Positions 46,918 through 54,584 of a stretch of DNA of 64,000 nucleotides are shown piece by piece. Each line of letters begins with the position of its first letter. The stretch's first letter is position 1. Position numbers and translations under genes: made by a program. The stretch covers positions 62,001 to 126,000 of the forward strand of contig JAOAPI010000145.1 in the NCBI GenBank assembly GCA_025462865.1, given 5' to 3'. Under the pieces are notes generated by a model. It was not told the DNA's origin. It worked only from the letters and a program-made list of their open reading frames with translations, and made no database searches. The stretch is from Candidatus Sulfotelmatobacter sp. (GTDB taxonomy: Bacteria; Acidobacteriota; Terriglobia; Terriglobales; Acidobacteriaceae).

Positions 46918-47355
46918 TCAAACCCGCCAGTAGTCCGGACGCCAGGTTTGGATGGCCTTCTTGATGTCTGCCCGCGATAGCTTTTCGGAGAGCGCCCGCT
47001 CGGTCAGCTTCGGCAGTTCGGCGTCCGAAGCGAACCGCAGCGCAATGAGTTGCCCCTCGGTTAGTTCTGGAATACGAGCGCGTAACACTTCGGGCAGCAG
47101 CGCAGTCAGCCGAAGTTGCTCTTCCAGCCGAATCACGCGATCCTGCACGCGAAGCGCGTAAATCCGAATTTTCGAGACAGCGACCGCCAAGGCCACCGCG
47201 ACGACGAACATCAGCGCAGAGTGCCAGCCCGGGCGCCAGATGAAATGAACCATGCCGGCAATCGCCAGCAGGAAGAATACCGGCAACACGAAGAAATGAT
47301 ACGGCGGATCGAAGCGACCGTGGTTAGCGTAAGTCTGTGGTTTCTTTTGAGCCAT
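46918..47355 (-). CDS. DUF6526-type two-helix membrane protein
   Basis: A 145-residue protein starting AQKKPQTYANHGRFDPPYHF, a motif I associate with the DUF6526 family. Two transmembrane helices (about 22-40 and 45-62) are followed by a helical cytoplasmic tail with LTEGQLIALRFASDAELP and a final WRPDYWRV. AGGAG lies 8 nt before the ATG at 47355. Function unknown. It lies directly downstream of the response regulator and may share its transcript. Confidence 0.75.
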   Translation of the reverse strand: MAQKKPQTYANHGRFDPPYHFFVLPVFFLLAIAGMVHFIWRPGWHSALMFVVAVALAVAVSKIRIYALRVQDRVIRLEEQLRLTALLPEVLRARIPELTEGQLIALRFASDAELPKLTERALSEKLSRADIKKAIQTWRPDYWRV

Positions 47356-47376
47356 CAAGGAGTCTCCTGGGAATCG

Positions 47377-48057
47377 TCAGCCCACGAATTTATACCCCAA
47401 ACCCGGCACCGTCAAAATTAACTGCGGCTTCTTGGCGTCGCATTCGATTTTCTGGCGCAGGCTGCCCACGTGGACGTCGACGGTGCGGCTGAAAACTTCG
47501 GTGCTGTATCCCCACACTTCCCGCAATAGTTCGTCGCGAGAAAGTGTAATGCCGCAATGGGTCACGAAATACTCCAGCAACCGGTACTCGCGCGCCGAGA
47601 GTGGTACCGGCTTGCCTTCCCGAGTCACCGTGGTGCCGCGCAAGTCGATGCGCAACTCGCCATACTGGCGCACTGCATCGCCTGCGGGATTGCGCGAGCG
47701 CCGCAGAAGCGCTTCGATGCGGGCTACTAACTCCGCAGGCTCGAAGGGCTTGGTCAAATAATCATCCGCGCCCATGCGCAGGCCCACGACCTTATCCACC
47801 ACTTGGTCTCGCGCGGTCAGCATGAGGATTGGGATGTTCACCCCAGCGCCGCGCAGGTCGCGACACATATCGAAGCCGCTCTTCCTGGGCAGCATCACGT
47901 CAAGCAGCAGAATGTCGTAAGAGTTGCGGAGCGCCTGTTGGTAGCCCTTCTCGCCGTCCACGGCGCACTCGACGACGTAGCCTTCGCTCTCCAGGCGGTC
48001 GGAGAGCGCCATGCGGATTGCAGCCTCGTCTTCGACCAGTAGTATCTTTTCGTTCAT
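47377..48057 (-). CDS. OmpR/PhoB-family response regulator
   Basis: A 226-residue two-component regulator. The receiver domain has the phosphoacceptor Asp53 (LLLDVMLPRKSG), the acidic pair EDE at 9-11, and the lysine in YLTKPFEPAEL. The winged-helix DNA-binding domain follows (REYRLLEYFVTHCG, TVDVHVGSLRQKIE). It is 56 bp downstream of the sensor kinase gene, its likely partner. Confidence 0.93.
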   Translation of the reverse strand: MNEKILLVEDEAAIRMALSDRLESEGYVVECAVDGEKGYQQALRNSYDILLLDVMLPRKSGFDMCRDLRGAGVNIPILMLTARDQVVDKVVGLRMGADDYLTKPFEPAELVARIEALLRRSRNPAGDAVRQYGELRIDLRGTTVTREGKPVPLSAREYRLLEYFVTHCGITLSRDELLREVWGYSTEVFSRTVDVHVGSLRQKIECDAKKPQLILTVPGLGYKFVG

Positions 48058-48113
48058 CCGCCTGGGAACCAGAATTGCGCGCTGCTTTATGCTTCATGCG
48101 GGCCTTACAACTT

Positions 48114-49904
48114 TTAAGCCGCACCATTTGCGGGCCGCAGGTGAATGGTGAACGTGCTGCCCTTGCCCGGCTGGCTGCTCACCGTGATCCTGCCCCGCAT
48201 CGCTTCCACCATGGTCTTGGTCAGCGGCAGGCCCAACCCGTTGCCGTGGATTTGCGCGGCCACCACTTCAGGACTTCGGTAAAAGGGCTCGAAGATCTGT
48301 TTCAGTTCGCCGTTGCCAATGCCGAGGCCCCGGTCTTCCACGCTAGTGCAGATTTCTTTCTTGCCGCCGTTTTCAGATACGAAGGCTCGGACGCCGATCC
48401 ATTTATTGTCGCCTCCGTATTTTAGCGAATTGGTGATCAGATTCTGTAGGCATTGAGAAAACGCGGCCGTATCACCCAGGGCCAGCGGTAGGTCGGGAGG
48501 TGCGTCTTCTTCAATCATGACCCCAGTGGAATCGATCAGCGGAGCCAAACTCTCAAGCGTGTTCTGAATGCCAAGCGTAACGTCAACAGGCTCAATTTTG
48601 TACACGTGATACCCGGAATGCGTCTCGGAAAACAGGAGAATCTCCTCGACCAAACCTGAAAGTTGCGCCGCCTGATTTTTGATCGCTGCGCCATAACGCG
48701 CCAGTCCGTTCGTTCCGACGACCCCATCTTCCAGGTTCTTAGCGGCAAGCAAAATGGCGGTCAGAGGGGTACGCAGCTCATGAGAGACACCGGCGACAAA
48801 GTCCATCTGCATGCGGGCCAGGTTGCGCGCGTGCTGGCTGGTGATCACGATCAGGGTGAGCGTGATTGCGAGAACGCCGAAGACTCCAAAGCTTACCGCA
48901 AGATTCCGTTCATGAAGCCGGGCCACTGCCACTTCCAGGGATCCCTGGCGATGCTGGGCGATGACGGCCAATGCCGGTGCGCCTGGCGACTGAACCAGAG
49001 GATTGATAAACAATGGCGCAACATCCGCGGATTCTGCGGATGCGGGAATGACTACCCCGCCGGCATGAGGCAAAGACTTGCCCCGAACCAGCGACGGCGG
49101 TCCAAACAAGTTCAGTCGAGCGTCGAATACAGAATTTGGGCTGGACCCGAAGCCAACCTCCGACGCATACAGGACAGCCGGAGCCATTCCATCCAGCACC
49201 ACCGCTACCTTATAGTTCGCACTGTGTCCGCCGAGCTGACGTTTCGCCAACTCCGGAAGCAGGTTCCGCGTGAAATATTCCCGTTCCAGCGGCACCACCA
49301 GCCAAATGATGTGTGCCGTTTCTCGTTCCCCGCCAACAAATGTGGGATGCAGTAACGCTAAACGCTTCTGATCCAGCATCCATAATCGCGAACCCTCGCC
49401 GAAGAACAAAGGCTTGTTGGGGGCACCAGCCATGGGCGAACCGGCAGGCACCGCATCATCCGAATCGAGAGAAGAGTTCCGCAGCTCCGCAGTCAGACCT
49501 GCCAGCGACGGTGGCCACGCAGAAGATTTATGAGTACCCGCAGGAGTGATCAGGATGGGTTCGCCTTGTGAGAAACTGTCCCACAAGAAAACATCGCTTA
49601 CGAGAGCGGAATGCTGTGTCGTTTGCCGCCATTGATTCAGCCGGTGCGACACATCTCTCGGTCTTTCCACTTCGGAATCTCCCCCCTTTGACTGCAGGGC
49701 TAAACACAGGTGGGAGAGGTCGCGCTCCAGCGCGTGGCGAAAGTCGAACAAAGCCGATCGCAGACTGTCTTCCATGTCGCGGGCCGTGGCCTCGCTTACC
49801 TGTTCGGTAGAGCGATATTGCCAGCTGGCAAGGACCGCCAGGATCGCCCCAAGCAGCGGAATCAGCCAGGCTGAGCCTAAGTTTTTCTTGAGCAGAAAAT
49901 TCAT
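48114..49904 (-). CDS. Membrane sensor histidine kinase
   Basis: A 596-residue inner-membrane kinase. One helix near residues 10-28 and another near 335-355 bracket a periplasmic sensor domain of about 300 residues with no recognised fold. The HisKA motif GVSHELRTPL carries the phosphorylated His375, and the ATPase domain has NLITNSLKYGG, DRGLGIG and HGNGLGLPLTK. The ATG at 49904 places the first helix near the start, but it lacks a ribosome binding site; an ATG at 49952 is possible. It precedes its response regulator in the operon. Confidence 0.9.
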   Translation of the reverse strand: MNFLLKKNLGSAWLIPLLGAILAVLASWQYRSTEQVSEATARDMEDSLRSALFDFRHALERDLSHLCLALQSKGGDSEVERPRDVSHRLNQWRQTTQHSALVSDVFLWDSFSQGEPILITPAGTHKSSAWPPSLAGLTAELRNSSLDSDDAVPAGSPMAGAPNKPLFFGEGSRLWMLDQKRLALLHPTFVGGERETAHIIWLVVPLEREYFTRNLLPELAKRQLGGHSANYKVAVVLDGMAPAVLYASEVGFGSSPNSVFDARLNLFGPPSLVRGKSLPHAGGVVIPASAESADVAPLFINPLVQSPGAPALAVIAQHRQGSLEVAVARLHERNLAVSFGVFGVLAITLTLIVITSQHARNLARMQMDFVAGVSHELRTPLTAILLAAKNLEDGVVGTNGLARYGAAIKNQAAQLSGLVEEILLFSETHSGYHVYKIEPVDVTLGIQNTLESLAPLIDSTGVMIEEDAPPDLPLALGDTAAFSQCLQNLITNSLKYGGDNKWIGVRAFVSENGGKKEICTSVEDRGLGIGNGELKQIFEPFYRSPEVVAAQIHGNGLGLPLTKTMVEAMRGRITVSSQPGKGSTFTIHLRPANGAA

Positions 49905-50233
49905 TATTAAGAAGGATCTGGGTGCCGGCAGAACTGGCACGTCCTGAGTCATTCGAGTGTACCTGCCGCCTGGTCCAGGGACATGTAAATTCCCTGTAAA
50001 GAGACCGCCGGTTAAAATCACTTTACCGCCAAGGCTTGCCGGAAAAGGCCAGCAAGTACGGGGCATTTTGGCCTCGCGCCGCCCCCTGCTTAGCGCCGAT
50101 CGAACTGAAAAAGAGTTTACCCTGGCCTTACGTCCTTTTTACCCTGCCTGCAACGGGCTTCAGGTCTAATCCTCTCAGACAGACGAAATAAACTCCCATG
50201 ACAAAAAAACAACCGAAAGGATTTCAAGGCATT
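49905..50233. other. Divergent regulatory region with a CpxR-like direct repeat
   Basis: This 329-bp gap separates the kinase gene from a secreted-protein gene. It contains GTAAA at 49985-49989 and 49996-50000, a direct repeat with 6 bp between (11-bp period), on the plus strand. That fits the GTAAA-N(4-8)-GTAAA site described for CpxR and, more loosely, the direct repeats bound by OmpR-family regulators. The adjacent response regulator may bind here. No further gene is supported. Confidence 0.45.
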
Positions 50234-50692
50234 ATGACAAAGAGACTGGGTGCGGCTGCATTACTCGTTCTGGGTGTCGCGTTGTTATTCGGCAATGCAG
50301 AAGCAAAGACTAGATCGAACCCCGTAATCGAGGTAAATATCCCCTATAGTTTTCACATCGGGAACCGGGCACTTCCTGCCGGAAGCTACAAATTCGAACT
50401 GGCGACCGGCGCGCCAGGACCTACAGACACCGTCAGCGTTCTGATCGTGCGCAATCGCGCAGCCCGGGTCTATCAAGCGGTCGTGGTTTCGGTGCAAGCT
50501 GCAGCCGGACTGCCAGAGGAATCCAGAGTTGATTTTAGCGGTGGAGATGACCACCTGCTGGTATCGGTCTGGAAGAATGGCGATCGCTTCGACCTGCAAC
50601 CGGCCACGGCCGCCGCAGTCGAGGCCGATGACTGGATGGGTATGGGTAACGGTCGGCTTGTGACAGTCTCAGCCCAGTTGCTGGGCAGATAA
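50234..50692 (+). CDS. Small secreted protein, unknown function
   Basis: A 152-residue protein with a signal peptide (1-24, ending GNAEA) and a beta-rich mature part (IEVNIPYSFHIGNRALPAGS, YKFEL) ending LVTVSAQLLGR. The segment IPYSFHIGNRALPAG recurs in short secreted proteins of acidobacteria as far as I recall, but has no known function. AAGG 6 nt before the ATG at 50234 supports this start over 50198. It is divergent from the two-component system and may be one of its targets. Confidence 0.65.
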   Translation: MTKRLGAAALLVLGVALLFGNAEAKTRSNPVIEVNIPYSFHIGNRALPAGSYKFELATGAPGPTDTVSVLIVRNRAARVYQAVVVSVQAAAGLPEESRVDFSGGDDHLLVSVWKNGDRFDLQPATAAAVEADDWMGMGNGRLVTVSAQLLGR

Positions 50693-50757
50693 GGAAAAAG
50701 TTTTCCCAAAAGCGTCCACCCCGCATCGCAAACGCCGGATTGCACATCGAAGCAGAG

Positions 50758-51726
50758 ATGAAAGCGATTCAGGTGAAACAAGGCGGCGGGCCCGAGGTGA
50801 TGCAACTCGTCGAGTTACCGATTCCAGAACCAAAGGCGAACGAGGCGGTCGTAAAGCTGGCCGCCTCGGGCGTGAACTTCATCGATGTCTACGTCCGTGA
50901 GGGCCGATACAAGGCGCCCCTTCCAGTTGTTCCGGGGCAGGAAGGCGCGGGAGTGGTGACCGCCGTCGGCGCAGATGTGCACTCCGTCAAGCCGGGAGAT
51001 CGCGTCGCCTGGTGTAGCGTCCTCGGGACGTATGCGGAGTATGCCTCAGTTCCGGCAGACCGGCTGGTGCCAATTCCGAATGGCGTTAACGATCAGCAAG
51101 CCGCTGCCGCTATGCTTCAGGGAATGACGGCCCACTACCTGTCGCACGACACCTATCCCTTGAAGCAGGGCGAGACCGCGCTAGTTCATGCCGCAGCCGG
51201 CGGCGTCGGGCTGCTGCTGGTGCAGATGGCCCACAACATCGGCGCACGTGTTATTGCGACGGTGTCTACCGATGAGAAGGCGCAATTAGCGCGTGGCGCT
51301 GGCGCACACGAAGTGATCCTCTACAGCAAGTCCGACTTCGAAGCCGAAACCAGGCGCCTCACCGGCGGCAAAGGCGTAGACGTCGTCTATGACTCAGTTG
51401 GCAAAACCACATTCGAGAAAGGGCTTAGCGTCCTGCGTCCGCGCAAAATGATGGTCCTCTTCGGCGGATCGAGCGGCGCAGTCCCTCCCTTTGACCCAAT
51501 GGTGTTGGCGCAAAAAGGATCTCTCTATGTGACCCGGCCCACCCTGGTGGCCTACATCGCTACGCGCGAAGAGTTGCTGGCCCGCTCGAGCGCGGTCTTC
51601 AGCATGGTATCCGCCGGCAAGCTCAAGCTGCGCATCGCTCACACCTACCCGCTAGCCGAAGCGCAACAGGCACACCGCGATCTGGAAGCGCGGAAGACAA
51701 CGGGCAAGTTGCTGCTGATCCCGTAG
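50758..51726 (+). CDS. Quinone oxidoreductase, zinc-free MDR family
   Basis: A 322-residue NADPH:quinone reductase-type medium-chain dehydrogenase. The catalytic domain starts AIQVKQGGGPEVMQL, with GVNFIDVYVREGRYKAPLP and PGQEGAGVVTAVG. The Rossmann nucleotide motif is VHAAAGGVGLLLVQMA. The zinc ligands of alcohol dehydrogenases are absent, as in Qor. The ATG at 50758 is preferred to 50740 as it aligns with the family N-terminus. Confidence 0.92.
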   Translation: MKAIQVKQGGGPEVMQLVELPIPEPKANEAVVKLAASGVNFIDVYVREGRYKAPLPVVPGQEGAGVVTAVGADVHSVKPGDRVAWCSVLGTYAEYASVPADRLVPIPNGVNDQQAAAAMLQGMTAHYLSHDTYPLKQGETALVHAAAGGVGLLLVQMAHNIGARVIATVSTDEKAQLARGAGAHEVILYSKSDFEAETRRLTGGKGVDVVYDSVGKTTFEKGLSVLRPRKMMVLFGGSSGAVPPFDPMVLAQKGSLYVTRPTLVAYIATREELLARSSAVFSMVSAGKLKLRIAHTYPLAEAQQAHRDLEARKTTGKLLLIP

Positions 51727-51800
51727 GCTGGCACAGCCCAAATGGGGACAGCCCCCGGCTGTCCGCCCGAGCGAAGCTCGGCAGTGCTGTGCGGTCCGCC

Positions 51801-52214
51801 TCATAACAAACGGAGTTGGGGAAAGTCCACGCGGTAGCGGCTGGCATCGCGTGTCATAAGCCTGTCCGCTCTCAGGGATGCATGCGCCGCGATTACGAAA
51901 TCGGCCGGCAAACGCTTCGGCAAGCCTCCGCCAGAACGGCGACGACGAACGGCGTATGCAGCGAAGCTCGTCGCAGCTAATTGCCACACCTCTTCTCCAA
52001 GGTCGAAATCTACTGCAATATTCATTTCCTTCAGCAATGCCTCAACGCGCCGCGGACTGCCTGTGGGAATGGCCGAAAGCTCGACGAACACAAGTGCGCT
52101 TACCGCGAGCGCTCCATCGGCTCGCGCCTGTGACAACTGGGCTGCGACGATGGGCGCCGAAGGTTCTCCCGACCAGAAAAGAGATAGGATATTGGTATCC
52201 AGAGCTGTCCTCAT
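51801..52214 (-). CDS. VapC PIN-domain RNase toxin
   Basis: A 137-residue PIN-domain toxin, intact. Acidic metal-binding residues are in ALDTNILSLF (Asp near residue 5), FVELSAI, LPADFVIAAHA and MTRDASRYR. Its ATG overlaps the antitoxin stop by 4 bp (52211-52214), the classical translational coupling of toxin-antitoxin operons. The expected role is cleavage of tRNA or mRNA when the antitoxin is lost; the target is unknown. It is not closely similar to the interrupted VapC at 8673-9068. Confidence 0.88.
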   Translation of the reverse strand: MRTALDTNILSLFWSGEPSAPIVAAQLSQARADGALAVSALVFVELSAIPTGSPRRVEALLKEMNIAVDFDLGEEVWQLAATSFAAYAVRRRRSGGGLPKRLPADFVIAAHASLRADRLMTRDASRYRVDFPQLRLL

Positions 52215-52462
52215 TCGTAGTCTTCATCGCTTCGCATATCGTCAATCCAGGCTTTTATTCCCTCTTCTCCCCCGGGGAATGGGCCCAAGACTCCAATGTA
52301 CTTCTCGAATGGATTGACTTCCGAGCGGATTGGCCGAATTACAATGCGGCCTTCCTCATTCACAAACTCGACGCGGTCCCCGGGGGCAACACCAAGACGT
52401 TTGCGAATCTCTTGGGGCACGGTAATTTGTCCCTTGCTGCTAATTGTGCTGGATCTATTCAT
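52211..52462 (-). CDS. VapB antitoxin, AbrB type
   Basis: An 83-residue antitoxin with an N-terminal AbrB domain (ISSKGQITVPQEIRKRLGV, PGDRVEFVNEEGRIVI) and an acidic C-terminus (DDMRSDEDYE) that would mask the basic face of the toxin. No strong ribosome binding site precedes the ATG. It should repress the operon through the palindrome at its promoter. Confidence 0.88.
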   Translation of the reverse strand: MNRSSTISSKGQITVPQEIRKRLGVAPGDRVEFVNEEGRIVIRPIRSEVNPFEKYIGVLGPFPGGEEGIKAWIDDMRSDEDYE

Positions 52463-52474
52463 CTTTACTGACGT

Positions 52475-52514
52475 TCTTTACAATAAAGATATCAGGCTTT
52501 ACCTTCTGAATCAA
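52475..52514 (-). promoter_or_regulatory. vapBC promoter with adjoining palindrome
   Basis: On the minus strand TTGATT (52509-52514) and TATCTT (52486-52491) are 17 bp apart. A 15-bp palindrome, TCTTTA-CAA-TAAAGA (52475-52489 on the plus strand), overlaps the -10, a natural operator for VapB. It differs in sequence from the CCTTAC/GTAAGG palindrome at the other vapB. Confidence 0.6.
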
Positions 52515-52523
52515 TCACTTTGA

Positions 52524-53183
52524 TTATCCCTTACGTTCATAGTGTTTTGCGTAAGCCGGAACCTCCAGCTTCGGATCGAGTCTCCCGTCTGCCACCGACT
52601 CCCCCGCCACCATCTCCAGCGGCACCACTCCCGCCCACGCCGGAAACGAATAATCCTCTTCATCATCCACAACTGGCCCCTTGCGCACCTTAGCCGAAAA
52701 CTCTTCAATCGGCACCCGCAGAACTGACGTCGCTTTCAGCTCCCGCTCGTTAGGCTGCCGCACATCGTCCCAGCGGCCCGGAATGATGTGCTCGGAAAGC
52801 AAGCGCAAGGCCTCGAGTTTTTCCGTCGGATCATCCACCAGCGCCGCCTTCCCCAGCACCACCACCGACCGGTAATTCATTGAGTGATTAAAGATAGATC
52901 GGGCCAGCACGAGCCCATCGAGCAACGTAACGGTGATGCAAACAGGTATGCCTTCTTTCACGTTGCGCAACATGCGGCTGGCAGCGGACCCGTGAATGAA
53001 TAAGCAATCGTCTTTTCGCCCGTAGGAAGTGGGGATCACAAACGGCTGCCCATCGACCACGAAACCGACGTGGCAAAGAAAGCCTTCGTCGAGAATCCGA
53101 TAAGCCGCTTCGCGGTCATAAACAGCTCGATCAGCTTCGCGGACCAGACGGGTCCGCGGTGTAGGTGTGTAAGGCTGAGACAT
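52524..53183 (-). CDS. Pyridoxamine-5'-phosphate-oxidase-like flavin-binding protein
   Basis: A 219-residue split-barrel protein. The N-terminal half has GFLCHVGFVVDGQPFVIPTSY, LFIHGSAASRMLRN and MNYRSVVVLGKA, typical of FMN-binding nitroimidazole-resistance/heme-oxygenase-like members of the PNPOx superfamily (first motif given in 20 residues less one: GFLCHVGFVVDGQPFVIPTS). It probably reduces a small molecule using flavin. GGAG is about 11 nt before the ATG. No partner genes nearby. Confidence 0.85.
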   Translation of the reverse strand: MSQPYTPTPRTRLVREADRAVYDREAAYRILDEGFLCHVGFVVDGQPFVIPTSYGRKDDCLFIHGSAASRMLRNVKEGIPVCITVTLLDGLVLARSIFNHSMNYRSVVVLGKAALVDDPTEKLEALRLLSEHIIPGRWDDVRQPNERELKATSVLRVPIEEFSAKVRKGPVVDDEEDYSFPAWAGVVPLEMVAGESVADGRLDPKLEVPAYAKHYERKG

Positions 53184-53350
53184 GAAGGAAGTACTCCGGC
53201 AAGCGCCAAGGATGGATGAAGCAAAAGTGTAACATCGGCAGCGAAGCGGGGCGTCGGCGCGTCGGATGAAATCATCAGTGAGATGAAATCTTAGCGTGAT
53301 TGAAGCGTCGGCGCAGTGGGATCAGCGTCGGATGCAATCTCGGCGGGATG

Positions 53351-53445
53351 GAGTCACAGCCCCGAAGGGGCGGCATGTGAAAGCCCGGCACGGCAGTGCC
53401 GGGTAGAGGCACAAAACCGGAACGAGTCCCGCAGGGACGGCACCT
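53351..53445 (+). repeat. Triple-hairpin intergenic repeat
   Basis: Three short hairpins in a row: GCCCC-GAA-GGGGC (53359-53371), CCCGGCAC-GGCA-GTGCCGGG (53384-53403) and GTCCC-GCA-GGGAC (53426-53438). The GCCCCGAAGGGGC hairpin followed at a fixed distance by a variable second hairpin is a layout I recognise from dispersed repeats in acidobacteria and related phyla. Upstream (53255-53350), GCGTCGG and GTCGGATG words repeat imperfectly. Confidence 0.65.
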
Positions 53446-53473
53446 TCCCCATCGCCAAACGACGTGACGAATT

Positions 53474-54460
53474 TCATCCCAGCCACTGCGGATTCTGATA
53501 AGTCCCATCAAAATCGTGGCTGGTCTTGTACCGCTCGTACTCCCCTTTGCCGGCCGCAGGCGCAGTCTTGGCGAGCAGACTCGCAACCTCGGTCTGGCTC
53601 ATCGGCTTGAAACTGCGCGCGGCATCGAGCGCCTGTTGCAGAATCTTCATCGAATCGCAACCGGTAATCACGACGCTCGTCGGCAGATTCATGGCGTAAT
53701 GCAGGCACTCCACCGGTGTGGCCGTATTGCTCTTCAGAATGAGCTTGTCGCCCATCGACTTCATGCCCAGCACCCCGATATTTTCCTTCACCAGCACGGG
53801 CAGGACTTTCTTTTCGAAACTTTCATAATGCGCGTCCATCACGTTGAGCGGCATTTGCACGGCGTCAAATCTGAATTGATGACTGGCCGCCGTCTTCAGC
53901 ATCTTCAGATGGATGTCAGGACTCTTATGTCCAGTGAAACCGATGTACCGTATTTTGCCCTGCTTCTTAGCCTCCAGCGCGGCTTCCATCCCGCCACCTT
54001 CAGCGAAGATCCGGTCAGGATCGGTGTCGCGAATAATTTCATGAAACTGCAGCAGATCAATGCGTTCGGTTTGAAGCCGCCGAAGCGACTCCTCAATCTG
54101 CTGCGCCGCCGCCTTTTTCGTGCGTCCGTCAATCTTGGTCATGAGAAATGCTTTCTGCCGGTACCCATCCCGCAGCGCTTTGCCCATGCGAACTTCGCTT
54201 TGGCCGCCGTTGTAGTCCCAGCAGTTATCGAGAAAATTAATTCCGCCATCCAGCGCCGTTCGGATGATGCGAATACTCTCTTGCTCATCGGACTGCATGC
54301 CGATGTGGTAGCCGCCCAGCCCAACCACAGAAACTTTCTCGCCGGTGAGGCCCAGCGTGCGCGTGGGAAAAGGAGCATCGGCCGCATAGGCGAATTTGTG
54401 GTGGAGAGAAGTGATAAGAGTCCCCGCGGCCGCGGTCTTGAGAAAATGTCTGCGATTCAT
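53474..54460 (-). CDS. Tat-exported aldo/keto reductase
   Basis: A 328-residue AKR-fold oxidoreductase with a twin-arginine signal (NRRHFLKTAAAG, then a hydrophobic stretch to about residue 26), so it should be folded with cofactor and exported. The catalytic Asp-Tyr region is FLDNCWDYNGGQSEVRMGKA, with the lysine in MTKIDGR and the histidine in LLQFHE. Substrate unknown. AGGAG is 7 nt before the ATG. Confidence 0.88.
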   Translation of the reverse strand: MNRRHFLKTAAAGTLITSLHHKFAYAADAPFPTRTLGLTGEKVSVVGLGGYHIGMQSDEQESIRIIRTALDGGINFLDNCWDYNGGQSEVRMGKALRDGYRQKAFLMTKIDGRTKKAAAQQIEESLRRLQTERIDLLQFHEIIRDTDPDRIFAEGGGMEAALEAKKQGKIRYIGFTGHKSPDIHLKMLKTAASHQFRFDAVQMPLNVMDAHYESFEKKVLPVLVKENIGVLGMKSMGDKLILKSNTATPVECLHYAMNLPTSVVITGCDSMKILQQALDAARSFKPMSQTEVASLLAKTAPAAGKGEYERYKTSHDFDGTYQNPQWLG

Positions 54461-54584
54461 ACCTGGCTCCTGCTATTGAGAGTCAGTTGACTGAAGTGGA
54501 GTTGCAGAAAATTTGGCCGGAAAATAAGGAATGCCGGGGTCGTAGCTCCCAGAAATCGCACCGACCTTGTTCGAACTAGAGCTC

